A stretch of 64,000 nucleotides of DNA, taken from NCBI GenBank assembly GCA_037447655.1, contig JBBHKE010002620.1:65295-129294 (forward strand), written 5' to 3'. Under the pieces are notes generated by a model. That model was not told the origin of the DNA. It searched no databases and worked only from the letters and a program-made list of their open reading frames with translations. The number at the start of each line of letters is the position of its first letter. The first letter of the stretch is position 1. Positions 13,711 through 25,589 of this stretch are shown piece after piece. Made by a program: the position numbers and the translations under genes. The DNA comes from Zygnema cylindricum. Lineage: Eukaryota; Streptophyta; Zygnematophyceae; Zygnematales; Zygnemataceae.

Positions 13711-15994
13711 CTACTTCTTCTCCAAGTCTCTCGAGGGCAATAACACTTTGTTCCATCTTTGAAGAAGCTCAAGAATATCCCCATCATACGTGTTCCCACC
13801 CCTCCCCAAACCAGCATGTGCCCAAGGTCTTCAAGAGACCCTCCCTCCAATTCACACACTACTTAGAAACCCATTCGAGTGTAGTACTTTACCAGCTACG
13901 AAAACCAATTTAATCAAGGCAAAATCACAAAACACCCTACACTGATAACCCCGTACCTAAGAACACAAAGAAACCCCTAAAAGAAACCCAAAAAAAAACT
14001 AAAAAAAACTAAAAGAACTTTCAAAAACGCTGAAAGGTCTTTTTGCTGCCTGATGGATATTAACATATTACGATGACAACGAGGTTGTTTTACCAAAAGA
14101 GCACCTACCGTATTGTTATTATTATCTTTTATCTTTGATGAACTCTCGAAGTAAGGGAACCATCTTAAATATTGATATATGATGCAGCTGACAGGTTTTA
14201 AGGTACTAAAAGGATAATGGCAAGACCAACATTTAAAAAAGCAAAACAAAGTCAACAAGAAGTTCTATGATTTCTCTTCCATTTTAAGTACATGCCATAT
14301 GAACAAAAAACTGATCACGCCAAATATAGACCATAGACCTAGTACCGGTCCCCGTGAATACGCCCGTTCACAAATTAGTTCTTATTCATTATTTACTCTG
14401 ATGGACAGGTCAGTTTAAGGTGCCAGTTTACAAAAAGAAGTCCTCAAGGTCTGTTACATCAAAAGCTGTAATTACAACCTAGCACAATGGAAGATAATTT
14501 CATAACAATTCCAAAATATCACCTTCAGCCAGAAGAAGGAAATCCTTTGAAGTAAGTCCCACTCTAGGCGATGTAAAAAGGGATTTACAACATGACAGGG
14601 AGACATAGGGCTATTACACTATCAAAGATTTACCCTTGTTTTGAGGGTAAAATATGAATAATCGTACAATTCGACATTTTTTAAAGTAATCGTATGCATG
14701 GTTACTTATGAAGCTGTCCAATTACCGACAAAATCAGGGTGAAATATCGAAAGTGCAACAACCCTATCACTCACAGCACAAACAGAAAAAACCACATTCG
14801 TAGTCTTATGAAAAGGTTTGAAATAAAAAGGTTTCAAACGAAAAGGTGTCAAATGAAAAGGTTTGAAACGAAAAGTTTTTAAATGAAAAGGCTTCAAATG
14901 AAAAAATTTTAAAGGAAAAGGTGTCAAATGAAAAGGTGTCAAAGGAAAAGTTGTAAAAGGTAAAGGTTTCAAAAGGAAAGGTATAAACTGACACGATGAT
15001 TAACGAAAAGGTGTCAAATGAAAAGGTTTGAAACCCCTTTTCGCTTGAAACCTTTTCATTTCAGACTTTTTCATTTAAATCAAACAAAACAGTGTCAAAC
15101 AAAAAACTTTCACATGAAAAAGTTTCAAACGAAAAGGTTTGAAATGAAACGCTTTTAAATGAAAAGGTTTTAAACGAAAATCTTTGAAACGAAAGGTGTC
15201 AAACGTAAAGGTGTCAAATGAAAAGGTCTCAAACGGAAAGGTTTAAAATGCAAAGGTTTAAATGAAAGGATTTAAAATGAAAAGTTTTCAAACGAGAAGG
15301 TTTCAAATGAAAAAGGCTCCAAATAAAAAAGGTTTCAAACGAAACAGTTTCAATCGAAAGGGTTTCAATGAAAAGGCTTCAAATGAAAACATTTTTCAGT
15401 TTTCAAATGAGTTTTATCACCTTGAAATGATATTCATCCGTATCGTTGATGGCAAGAAGCTCCGCCCTCACACATTTTTTGTCATAACCAAATCGTGTAG
15501 CGAGCGCTCCTATAAACAAAGCAACACCGAACACGGATCGAATCTCACCAGAATCGATTTTAGCCATTCGAATTGAATCTAAATGTAAAATTCTCCCATC
15601 AATACAAGGTTTGATGAATCCTTCTGCCTTTCCAATTGTTTTCATGTCGCCATTTTCCAAAGACCAAGCGGTTATTGTAAACCAAGGACCGGTTTAAAAA
15701 AAATAAAAAAATCATTGGTGGCATGCGATATGATTCTTCTCTTTACTTTTTTACAATTTGACTCAGTTTCTGATATTTGTAAGCCTATTGATGTCAAAGA
15801 TTGTTGAAGAGTTGTAACGAGCTTTTCAAATTTGTTTGAAAGTAGTTATTAACAGAAAATAAAGAAGCATATATCATGCAAGCTTTTGGTCGTTTATAAG
15901 TTCCAGGTTTCATAAAACTAATCAAATTTTTGTCCGAATGAATTCCCTGCTCTATTTTGGCAAAATTCTGCTGACCTGCTTGTAAGGAAGCCAT
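13711..15994 (-). pseudogene. broken plant GNAT-like (acyl-CoA N-acyltransferase-like) gene
   Basis: Two blocks on the minus strand together read like a conserved plant GNAT-like protein. The 5' block (15994-15421) contains GKAEGFIKP, ILHLDSIRM, FGVALFIGALATRFGYD and AELLAINDTDEYHFK, then a GT donor. The 3' block (13895-13711) follows a TAG acceptor in the same phase and reads LVKYYTRMGF-stop-VVCELEGG, LGHMLVWGGVGTRM and, one base out of frame, DILELLQRWNKVLL to a stop. Lesions: TAA at 15696-15694; a frame change between the start region (ATG at 15994, stop by 15794) and the conserved block; TAA at 13865-13863 where Lys is expected; and a one-base deletion near 13783-13787. The intron is retained, so this is not a processed copy. 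The family assignment is from memory of plant homologues. A read or assembly error in homopolymers could explain some lesions, but hardly the TAA in the 3' exon. Confidence 0.75.
14806..15395. repeat. degenerate minisatellite, ~15-bp unit AAAAGGTTTCAAATG
   Basis: There are roughly 35-40 imperfect units of AAAAGGTTTCAAATG / AAAAGGTGTCAAACG. It lies in the intron of the GNAT-like pseudogene and reaches almost to the 5' splice site at 15420. A short block near 15032-15080 runs in the opposite orientation (CTTTTCGCTTGAAACCTTTT). Open frames across it (Phe/Ser/Thr-rich on the minus strand) are repeat artefacts. Confidence 0.9.
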
Positions 15995-16418
15995 AGCTCC
16001 TCCTCCTCCTATTTCAAAACCATGAAAAACCCCAACCAGAACGAAATGTGTGAATTGTAACAGCGGATTTTAACATTTCACATTGTTGCTGTCTGTTGCC
16101 ATACGGACATTGAAGTTTGAAAATGTCTCCCATTCATTCATTCATTCTAAACATTGTTTCAAAGGCCTTTCACCTCCCATTCCTTCAGCTTTGGTCTTGT
16201 ATTTAGTATAAAATGGTAAATGGTACGTCTATAAAATACGATCGTATTATACAAGTCCGTTCGAAGTTTCGCACAGTTTCTTACTTCGCAAGTTCGCATT
16301 ATGGTAGATCAAAAACATTGTCACATAACGCACGGTATTTCGTACGATGCGACGGCAAAATCTCCAAGATCATGCGACGGATTGTGAAGAAAACACCGCG
16401 TGTCGCTATTACCTATTA

Positions 16419-17190
16419 GGGTGTGTCCCCATGTACTTGTAACTTAGCGAAATTACTTTGTATTTTAGCGCGGATCCGCCGGACCCGGTGTTCAAGTGTC
16501 CCTATGTTTGTAAGGACGAAATCGTAACTTACGCTTGTGACGATTGTATACGTCGACAGTACCTGTGACGGTTGTCAACGTCTACAATCTGTGGTCGCAC
16601 GTTGTTTTTTGTACCTGCGTGTGACGTCGCATGTCTTACCGTGACATTGTAGACGTAGCGCCTTCCAGCCTGTGCAATTTCACGGTCGAAGAAGATGCGC
16701 TTTGTCTTCGCGTCGCCTGTCCGCTCGACGTGAAATGGCATCGGAATTTGAAGACCCCTGCAAAAAAAGAAATCCCTAAAACGGACAAATCCAAACAAAT
16801 TGTGTACTCATCTTTGTCGTATTAGAACGCAAACGGACAAAACATAGCGAACTATGTACTTTTCTTTGTCCTTGGAAATCGTAGGATTTTTGTCGAAATT
16901 TATGGCACGTGCGAAAGTATGTTCCTATTTGTCAATCGAAAAAACCTAATTTTAAATCACATCGCGCATGTGTTTTAAAGATAAGGTTGAAGATGACGTT
17001 TTTTGTCGTCGAAGTGGGTCGAAAAGCACAAGACGACAACTTTTCGTACATCCTAAGTTCAGGGATGACGCAAATTGTACTCTACAAATTTGCGATTCCT
17101 TCGTACGGTTGCAACTTAGGCAGTACGGCGCTAAGTTTTACAGCAAAACGACAGGAAAAAACCCTTACTTATGCACATGGGGACACACCC
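16419..17190. mobile_element. PIF/Harbinger-like TIR element (family A), copy 3, full length
   Basis: Ends are GGGTGTGTCCCCATGTACTT and the inverted CACATGGGGACACACCC. TTA flanks both sides (16416-16418 and 17191-17193). It is about 772 bp and the cleanest copy here. Subterminal blocks (TAGCGCGGATCCGCCGGACC on the left, GTACGGCGCTAAGTTTTACA on the right) are shared with the other copies. It has no transposase. Confidence 0.85.
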
Positions 17191-17193
17191 TTA

Positions 17194-18587
17194 GTGTTAA
17201 TATTATTTTCGCCACTCAACATCTTTTCTCTGTGCACACGTAATCGATTTTTTGATTGGAAACCGCCAATCGGAAGGTGTGAATCTTAACTTTCAATCCC
17301 AACCGTCAGATTAAAGATCCGACAAGTTGTGCAAAACTGTCAAAAAATAAATAAAAAAGGACTCACAAAGTAGAAAGAAAGGATATATGTATCTTATCTA
17401 AATCCTCTAGCTCGTGACTTAAAACTCTTAAAGTAAGAAATGTTCCAACTAGAGGGCTTGAAATACATTCATACCTTTATAACTGATTAATTTATTATTA
17501 CTCTTATTTTTGCTCTCTCAGGGGTGGGGGGGGGGGGGGTAAATGAGCAGTTCGTTGTATGGAAAATTAAACGAATTCCATTTGAAGCGGTTTCAAAAAA
17601 GCTTCAAATTTTACATTGCATTTTTTTCTTTTTCTTGCAAAACCGGAGATTCTTTGTCAAGATTTCTGTTTCCCATTTTAAACCTTTTATCTTTGTCTTA
17701 TTGACATTCACAAATCAATTTTGATTAGCTTTTCGGCCCTTAAGTGAACCTTCTTTCGAAGGTTAATTCAAAAAGTATAGTGACATATTATTACTTTTAG
17801 AAGCTAAATTTTTTTCACACTGTTTTCCAATATGATACCAGAAATGATGTCAAACAAACAATCAGATATCCAGTAAAAACTAAAACGGTTTAATACAAAA
17901 GGAAACAAAAAAAAATCCAATTTGCAGCTTAAATGAATGCACATTTGATTTTGACAATAGCAATTTCCTCAAAAAAAGTATGGATGTAGAACATTTCGCA
18001 AATATTACCTTCCCGGAATTCCTTTCATAATTTTTTTATTTATTTAGAACAGTCTGCGAGAAATATGGTCCTCTTGTTCTCAACTTGTAAAAGTATGATA
18101 TGTCACAGATTATGGTAAACAATCAACTTTTTTTACTCTCTCCCCCTCTAGTAGAATTTCTTAACTTTTTTTGCAGATGGCAGCAAGCCACACCACCGAA
18201 CGCTATAAAAATCATCAACACTAACCCGGTTGCCATTTTTTTGGGCCGAATCATAAAATAGTGTTCATGACAATATATTTGTCAAAAATGTTGAGGATGA
18301 ATAGATAACTGTTGGTCTGAAGAAGGCTTTGCCGCGGAGAAACTACCAAAGAGCTCATGGAATTGAATGTGGCTGAAATTGTCTAATGTGATGCGAAAAA
18401 TGAGCCTTCCCTTTGAAGTCTAACTTATTCATCGTCAAAATTTCGATAGAAATACAACGACCATGGGAGTGCATTTACAACGCAAAAGCCACTTCGATGA
18501 ATGCAAATGTGACTTTTCATCATCTATTATACACTGTCACCAGTCAACTGGTGGTGGCAGTCATCACAGCAATCCACTTTTGTGACA
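17194..18587. other. intergenic; TIR-element fragment and poly-G run
   Basis: 17194-17340 resembles the small foldback element at 22302-22521 (shared CCGCCAATCG and CAACCGTCA words). A G-run with one T interruption lies at about 17522-17540. The rest is AT-rich. The RPB4 3' end should be polyadenylated somewhere below 18588. No exon was seen. Confidence 0.45.
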
Positions 18588-21500
18588 CTACTCAAATTTC
18601 TTAATTGTGGCTAGATCAGCCAACATCTCGTAAATCTTGTCGTCATCAATAGGCGGCTCTCTCCCTTCCATCTGTGCCTCCAAAAACATTATCCACCCTC
18701 CTTGCATGAGTTCCCTAAATAAGAATAGTATGCAAAAAATGACATTCAACTTAACCCTCGTACAAGCAGGAAACTTCTTTGAATACCTCTCGTACACTGC
18801 TTCATCTATGCTCGAGCGTTCAAAACACTAAAAGCCTCTTCACACAGTACCCGACTTTAAAATCTTATTAGTTACACATATTGGCACAACAATCCAAACG
18901 TATGCTAGGAACAAAAGCAACGATCTGTGGAAATGCTCTCAGTAAGTGACGACAAACAAACAAAAAGCTAGTAAATGTCCTAAAAAAGATGGAGTGCCAG
19001 CTTTGAGACCACAAGAAATCAAAACAAAACAAGAAAAAAAATGTACAAACAAAAAAAAAGAAAAAAAAATGGCCACCAGTGCCTTCAGTAGGCTAAATTC
19101 AAAAATCACCGCAGCTGTAAGACATGACTTTTAGGTTGTATTTCCTCACCGTGAGAGAAGGCACAAGCGCCTTCACTTCCTCGAGACTCTCTGGATTGAG
19201 GTTACCAATTACACATACCTGGAGACATTAAACCAAACCAACCAATTAGCAAGGATAGACACAATTCTGTGGCACGCAAGTGTCAACCTGACATCGCTTG
19301 TCAACTACGAAATTGAGGCTGATGAACCAGAAGAACATTCTATTATTTTGCCCATTATCTCATATAAAAAGTGACTAAACTCCCGAAAAATCCAGGCCCC
19401 CCTGTACTTTATCACAGTTAATAAGGTCCATTACCAAAATTATGCCCAATATAATACTATTGTACAAAAGGCCCACCATCTCAGCCTAACTTTTTGCAAT
19501 TTTGGTAATAAACTTCAATTTGCTTCTTCCAGGCAATGGCTTGAGTTAACTACACATATTTCTTGCACTTTACACCTGTCTGATTTTTTCTGAAATTGCA
19601 CACCCAAAGCTGCAGATTTATTCCACCGTCACCCTTCACAATTACAGCCTCATTCATAAACGGGATTGCACCATACCTCAAACTCTTTCAGTTTGTACCT
19701 AGTTCCCAGAAGCCTGCGAAGTGAAGGCAAACCAATGCCAGCCGTCAAACTTGGAAGAAATTTCACAAAAACGGGAGAAAGACTTTGTTGCAATATCCGC
19801 CATAAAGGAACTTAAAGACGCTGGGTTTAGATGTACAGCAGACGGCCTCAGTTGGATTGTTAAAATTACATGAGCCGACTTGTAAACCACTCAAAGACTG
19901 CACCCAAGGTCCTGTTTAGCAGTTCAGTTACAAAAGGCAAAACCAACCCTAATCAACTCCCATCACACAGTAAAAAACGAAAATAAAATTACACATGGTG
20001 CGTACACAAAAGTAATATCAAAAAAGAAATTGGCCACTCCGTTGTAAAAACTGATTGCAACACACGTCACATGGTCATGGGAGAAATGGAAAAAAGAAAC
20101 ACACAAACACACTCACACATACACAGTACTTACTCGCGCACTTGTGTCACAGCCTCAGGATTTTGATAACGGCTGAAACGTTCCACATAAGCCAGGGACT
20201 TGTCAAAAACTCTGCAGGCACCCCGTACCAATAACACCTCAATGAAAGGCAAAGAAGTACAAACTCCCGCCATACAAAAGTACATCAAGTATAATTTAGG
20301 CTAAGAAGGCGAAAAACATGGCTACAATAAATTTCAACAGATGAACAATTTTGAATGGAGTAAAGACTAGTTTGTAGCTAGCAAGACCCAGAGGCAAAAA
20401 CATTGGAGAGAAAAGGATAAAATTGAGAGAACAACCCATAGTTAGCAGGACAAGAAAGACAATGACGCAGAGGAGAAAAATATAGTAAAAGATCTTCCAT
20501 CCAGACCTCAACAGTTCCATACAACAATTTAACCATGTCAATTCTGAGAATCTTAGCAGGCACACACCATTAATCACTCCATGATAAACCTTCAACCGTC
20601 ATGATATCTAGGCAAGAAACGGATGAAGGGTTCCTTAAATAGTAGAAAAGCGGTTATACCCCTAGCGTGGTTCCAAAATTCCTATCATAACTACCACATT
20701 AAGCATAGCACTGGCTCATGAATGGAGACAAACGGCAATTAAAATAGGACAATAGTAGTCAATGTGAAGTAGATAGGAGAATGTCCACTAAAAAAAATGG
20801 TACATGAATACTTAGAAGTTTCCCATGTGATAGGCTGCAAGAATTGTGAGTCTCACAAACAAAACGTCGTTGAGACAAACAAAAAAACAGCATCCAGATG
20901 AGGACGGGACAGAGGATTGGGATTGGAATTGGCGATGGAGTTGGCATTGGAATTGGAATTGGAATTGTTGTTCATTACTACAACCAGGGCACTAAATTTG
21001 AAGGTATCCAAATTGTACTTCAAGTCAAGTTATTTGTGACATTTAAGAGAGTAGTGTTTGTTTGACTTGATTCCCGAGGATTGGTTGATTACATGCTAAA
21101 GGTTTCATAATTGCAAATGTGCTGAACAACACAACTTGTACGCCTGCAGATGAATGATACTTTCTGGTTTGTTCTCGTAACTGTAAAACATATAGTCGGT
21201 TGCTTTAGTGCCTCGTCAAAAGAACCACCACACAACAATTTTGGTCAGGACACACTTAAACATAACTAGTCGATGCTCTTGTAAGTTCCACAATCAAAAA
21301 GCTGATAGGATACAAACATCCTACAACGTCATAAAGTTGAAGGTAAAAGCTGTCTGCTATGAACTTATAAAGGGTTTCACCCTTTGAAGCAATATCACAA
21401 ACAGATGATTCCCACTTGAGCAAGAAACTGCCTCGCATTGCAAAATAAATCACACATACTGGTTCTCTGGCAGGTCTTCCTCCTTATTGATCTCCTGTTT

Positions 21501-21928
21501 CTGCTTCAAAAGCTGGAGAACCTCGAAGTTCATAAGGCACTTTGCCTTTTCAAAGTCTGCGTTTTTTATTCAAAGCATCCACCAATTAGGACTAAGAAAT
21601 AATTAAGCTACTTACCAAATAAAAATAAATAGTTATGCTAGTTATGCCAAGGATTAATTAATTCAAGCTTATATTCATCACCACCCACAGCTATTACAGC
21701 AACTAGAGAATAACGCTAAACGGCGTTTACAGAGACTGCACACAAATCATTGACAGAAAAAAAAGCATTCACGTGGCTGACTGTATGTAAAGTAAGAGAT
21801 TAAGTTTGAGTTATCCTCGGTAGAGAACAGATAAACAGAAACAAACTTTTTCAGTGGACCTGATTCCTACCTTCCCCCAGCTTCAATAGGCCTGCATCCT
21901 CCTCATCTTGAGCAACCTTCCCAGCCAT
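18588..21928 (-). CDS. RPB4: DNA-directed RNA polymerase II subunit RPB4 (6 exons, 140 aa)
   Basis: RPB4 pairs with RPB7 to form the stalk of RNA polymerase II in the nucleus. Exons on the minus strand: 21928-21871, 21556-21460, 20211-20134, 19713-19677, 19218-19150 and 18671-18588. All are GT-AG and in phase. The order of motifs matches plant NRPB4: LLKLGEDFEKAKCLMN, then VFDKSLAYVERFSRYQNPEAV, GTRYKLKEFE, VIGNLNPESLEEVKALVPSL, and the C-terminus IYEMLADLATIKKFE. The family is about 138-140 aa in plants, so it looks complete. The start is the ATG of MAGKVAQDEEDAG. Paralogous subunits of polymerases IV/V (NRPD4/E4) are the alternative, but the short length and C-terminus favour RPB4. It is divergent from Sm-D1, whose ATG is 1.1 kb away. 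Confidence 0.9.
20911..20970. repeat. short (GGAATT/GGNATT)n repeat in RPB4 intron 2
   Basis: About eight imperfect copies of a GGAATTGG-like hexamer lie between RPB4 exons 3 and 2. It has no coding meaning. Confidence 0.7.
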
Positions 21929-22301
21929 AAAACGCAATTATGCAAACTACAAATATCGGACCTAATTTTCTCTCAGTTCTAACTCTGAAATGCAGACTCC
22001 AAAAGTGTTAAAGTGAAAAGAAGAGGATGCCTGTGGCGTACGGCATTGGGTGTCTCCGTACGCAAGGGTGTCATAGACGCTAACATTGCAGGACAGCGTG
22101 TTTAGTGTTAGCGTTACTCAGTTTATCGCGTGCACACCTGTCACATAATTAATCCGACGATTACGATGGAAAGCTAGTCGGGGAAAATATCAATGTTAAC
22201 AGCGATACACGGTGTATTGTCCAAGTACGATACAAGACAGTACATATACCGGTTTTACGTTTTGGTGGTTGTACTGTAACAAGTACAATAAGCCAATAAG
22301 G

Positions 22302-22521
22302 TACACCGCGTATCGCTTCTAGCGTAAAAAAAAATTTCTCCACTTAAAACATCTTTTATCCGTACACACTGGTCTAATTTTCAATTTGTGACCGCCAATC
22401 GAAGCTGAGAACATTACCTTTCAATCGCAACCGTCAAATCCACAATCGAACATGTGTGTACGGAAGAAAAATGTTTTAAGAGACGAAAAAAACGTCAGCA
22501 TTAATAGCGATTCACGGTGTA
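22302..22521. mobile_element. 220-bp foldback MITE with TACACCG ends
   Basis: Left end TACACCGCGTATCGCTTCTA and right end TTAATAGCGATTCACGGTGTA are inverted complements with a few mismatches. The complementarity continues inward (CTTAAAACATCTTTTATCCG against the inverted CTTAAAACATTTTTCTTCCG), so most of the element can fold into one hairpin. It is flanked by TA. Confidence 0.75.
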
Positions 22522-22891
22522 ATGTAGACTGAAATATCGGCAATTAACGTGAGCCGAAGCGCGTTACTATTAATATCGTCAATTCGCAGTACCTCGCTAT
22601 TTGGTTATCGGCATTTTGCAGAACTACAGAAGAGCCTTTAACAGCATCGCGATTGAAGATATATCGCTCGTGAGATTGCAACATTGGTCCGTACAGTCTG
22701 TTTGTCCCCGAGCGTGACGCAGTCAACTGTTTGATTTCCCTGCCGAAGAGTCTGCAGCCTTCTGTGCTTTTTCAAAAGCGCCACGTGGCAATCCGCCCGT
22801 CTCCTTCTTTTTGTCAGAAGTGACTCCTTATTTTTGTACAGTCCTCCCTCTGTGGACTTTATGTTTTTGCAAATTCTTAGTACACGTATTT

Positions 22892-22998
22892 GAGCAAAGA
22901 GAAAGGTGGAGAGAGGGGAGAGAGGCGGAACAAGGGGAAGTGAGAGAAAGGACAGAAGAGAGAGAGAGAGAGGGAGAGAAAGAAAGAGCGAGCGAGTG
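22892..22998 (+). repeat. GA-rich tract upstream of Sm-D1
   Basis: A purine-only stretch of GAGAGA/GGAGAG type ends about 35 bases before the Sm-D1 start, probably in the 5' leader or core promoter. GA repeats are common at plant housekeeping promoters; a function here is inference. Confidence 0.6.
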
Positions 22999-23033
22999 AC
23001 AAAGACAAAGGCGGGTAGTGAGGTTGGGCAACC

Positions 23034-25589
23034 ATGAAGCTCGTCAGGTATGTTCCTTGTCGCTTATGATCATAAATTGCGATCTTTTCCGAAGCTGAGT
23101 CATAATTTAATTTTGTTTTTTTTTCCTTTTTTTAGGTTTAGAATTTTGGTCTCACTCTCAATGTCGTGAGCGATTTTTTAAGAGTTGGAAACGTTTCCTG
23201 CTTTAGTTCTCCCGTGCAGGGTATAAGAAATAGGTTAAAATTGTAGGTGTGGGGTTTCAGTTCCTAAATTAGCTTAAAATTCAGGATTATTGCAGATTGA
23301 GTTTTACGCTTAGTTTCTCGCTGAAGTTCATACCTAGGTTGGGATTTTTTTTTTAAGTTTATGATATAGGGTATAACCAAATTGACGACAATGGGAATTG
23401 TGATTTAGGGTTAGTTCTTGTCTTTGGTATGTCCATGAAAACGTGGAAGCTTTGACATTTTCATTTTTGGGAACATGAATTGTCTTCTAGTAAGATTTTT
23501 GAGTTTACTTGGTAATAGGGTTTTTTCAGTTTTAAGGGTTTTTTGAGTTTTTAGGGTTTTCGGAGTTAACTGCATTGGATTTGCAAGTGAACCGCGTGCT
23601 TTTTTTGTCTTATTAGAAATGGGAGGTGAAATTCTATATATCGACGAGACATTCAAATATTAAGTAGTTGACCGTTTGCCAGAATGTTTTGTTGAAGGTC
23701 TTCTTTCCAATTTCAGCTGGTTTTTTAGGGTCTAAGTCTGTTTATTTTTATGTTATGGTATTTTTGAATTTTGCGAGGTTCAAAAGTAGACATTAGTATC
23801 TACATTCTGGGCTTTTTAAAATCTCATTGAGGCTTTTATGAGGTTTTCAGGAGTTGTGCACTTTTTTGGGGCTACTATGGCGGTTTTAGCTTTTATTTTT
23901 CAATTTTGGAGTTATATGTTCTGTTGCATTAATAATTATGAACTATGTAAAGCTTAACAGATACTGATATGTAAAGGTATGTATATGAATAGATATGTGA
24001 AATTGAACTACAGTAAATTCAACTCCTTAGAATCTACTTAATTTTTTATTTCGCTAATTGAAAACAGATTTTGAGTGTTTGAAAATCTAAAACGAAGAGC
24101 ATCTTCTTTCTCTGGCCCATGTCTTTAGGGCACACAGTGTTTTATTGGATCGCATGTATTAAAAGGCAAGATGACGATGTTAAGGAGAAAATTTTATTTC
24201 CTTCAACCACATTTCTCACTGTTGTTAGTCCTGACGGACCAAAGTATATCATGCAAATGCCTCATGAAGGGCCTACATGAAAACTTTTTTGTCTAATTGT
24301 TGCGCTTCACACTGTTTTATGTGTAAATTTCAGTAACGGGCACTTATTATTTGTCAATCTACACTAGTTGTAGTGAGGGAACAAGCTGACTAACTCTCTC
24401 CTCTGCCACTGATTTTTTTTGCAAATCAAAGAATTCCAATTTTGATTGAAAACTACAATGGACGGAAGCAGGGACTATGGCCTAGGTGGACTTTTGCATT
24501 CTCTATTTTCTCTAATGTGCTCTTTGTTTGGAATCTTCTGTGCAGGTTTTTGATGAAACTGACCAACGAAACTGTTTCTATAGAACTCAAGAATGGAACA
24601 ATAGTGCATGGGACAATCACAGGTGCAGCTCTTTGCATTCTCACTTTGAAACTGCAAAAAATAATTGTTTCAACAATTGAGATCAATTTGTGCCGTATTT
24701 TAGACCACTTTTGCATGCGAATGTCAAATCAGCATTCTTCTTTCTTTTCCCTCTCCTTTCCACGTTGCGCTCTTTTACCCTCTTCTCACGCTTCTATCAT
24801 TCTAGCATCTTTTCCCCCCGTTGTCTCCCACGTCCTCTCTTCCACGTCTCTCCCTCTCCCTTTCACACATGTTCACATGTCTGTAGCAAAAAATATTTAT
24901 AGCTCCACTAGTTTTGGAATATTGTTTTTAACTGAATATACTACATTATTATATCAAAGGAAGCTCTCACGTTTTTCACGCATTACACATAATTAGTAAT
25001 TACAAAATCTATGTGAACTGTGTGGAACATTTAGTCCATCTCTGCTGCGATTTCACATCATTGCTTAAAAGCAGAAATTGATATGTTTGAGGTTTTCTTG
25101 TTCATTTTGGTTTTGTGCAGGTGTGGACATCAGCATGAATACACACTTGAAAACTGTGAAATTGACTTTGAAGGGGAAAAACCCAGTGACGCTCGACCAC
25201 TTAAGCATTCGCGGAAATAATGTCCGCTACTTCATTTTGCCTGACAGCTTGAATCTGGACACTCTGTTGGTTGAAGATGCACCTCGCAAACCGAAGAAGC
25301 CTACTCCAGGTGAGTTTTAATTACTTCTAAAAAATGTGGATATTGATGATTGCATCTCGTTCCTGAGCAATGGTAACAAGATATTTCTAAGCAATGCATT
25401 TTTAAAATGATAGTTATGGCATAAGTACAGATATCTACAGGCACATAGTTAAAGAAAATAATTTACTGTTGTGTTGTTGTTAATAAATGTATATGTTGCA
25501 TTGTGGTACAAACACTTGCAGGGAGAGCAGTGGCAGCTAGCAGAGGCAGAGGGCGAGGTCGGGGGAGAGGACGTGGACGTGGACGATAA
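23034..25589 (+). CDS. SmD1: small nuclear ribonucleoprotein Sm-D1 (4 exons, 115 aa)
   Basis: Sm-D1 is a subunit of the heptameric Sm ring on U1, U2, U4 and U5 snRNAs in the spliceosome. Exons: 23034-23047, 24546-24622, 25121-25309 and 25522-25589, all GT-AG and in phase. The first exon codes only MKLVR (the Arg codon is split). The Sm1 motif follows ([20 protein letters not shown]), then [18 protein letters not shown], and the Sm2 motif [17 protein letters not shown]. The tail after [14 protein letters not shown] is a run of GR/RG repeats, the site of symmetric arginine methylation recognised by SMN-type assembly factors. Family length is about 115-119 aa, so it is complete. The 1.5-kb first intron holds telo-box words. 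Confidence 0.95.
23400..23580 (+). promoter_or_regulatory. telo-box-like TTTAGGG words in Sm-D1 intron 1
   Basis: ATTTAGGGTTAG and TTTTTAGGGTTTTC occur in the first intron. Plant translation and RNA-processing genes often carry such telo boxes in the leader or first intron. A role here is inference. Confidence 0.35.

Larger units (their letters stand above)
21929..23033. promoter_or_regulatory. divergent promoter interval between RPB4 and Sm-D1
   Basis: The RPB4 ATG (minus, 21928) and the Sm-D1 ATG (plus, 23034) point away from each other, so both promoters lie in these 1.1 kb. The interval contains a foldback MITE (22302-22521), the end of another TACACCG element near 22210, and a purine-rich leader before Sm-D1. 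No individual TATA box is assigned. Confidence 0.6.

Noticed and set aside
14806-15395. CRISPR-like array
   Set aside because: The repeats are contiguous and degenerate with no unique spacers, in a eukaryotic intron.
14706-15576. Phe/Ser- and Lys-rich open frames
   Set aside because: These are translations of the AAAAGGTTTCAAATG minisatellite.
24442-24996. 184-residue plus-strand frame
   Set aside because: It runs across Sm-D1 exon 2 in frame but continues into both introns; splice sites and the family define the real exon as 24546-24622.
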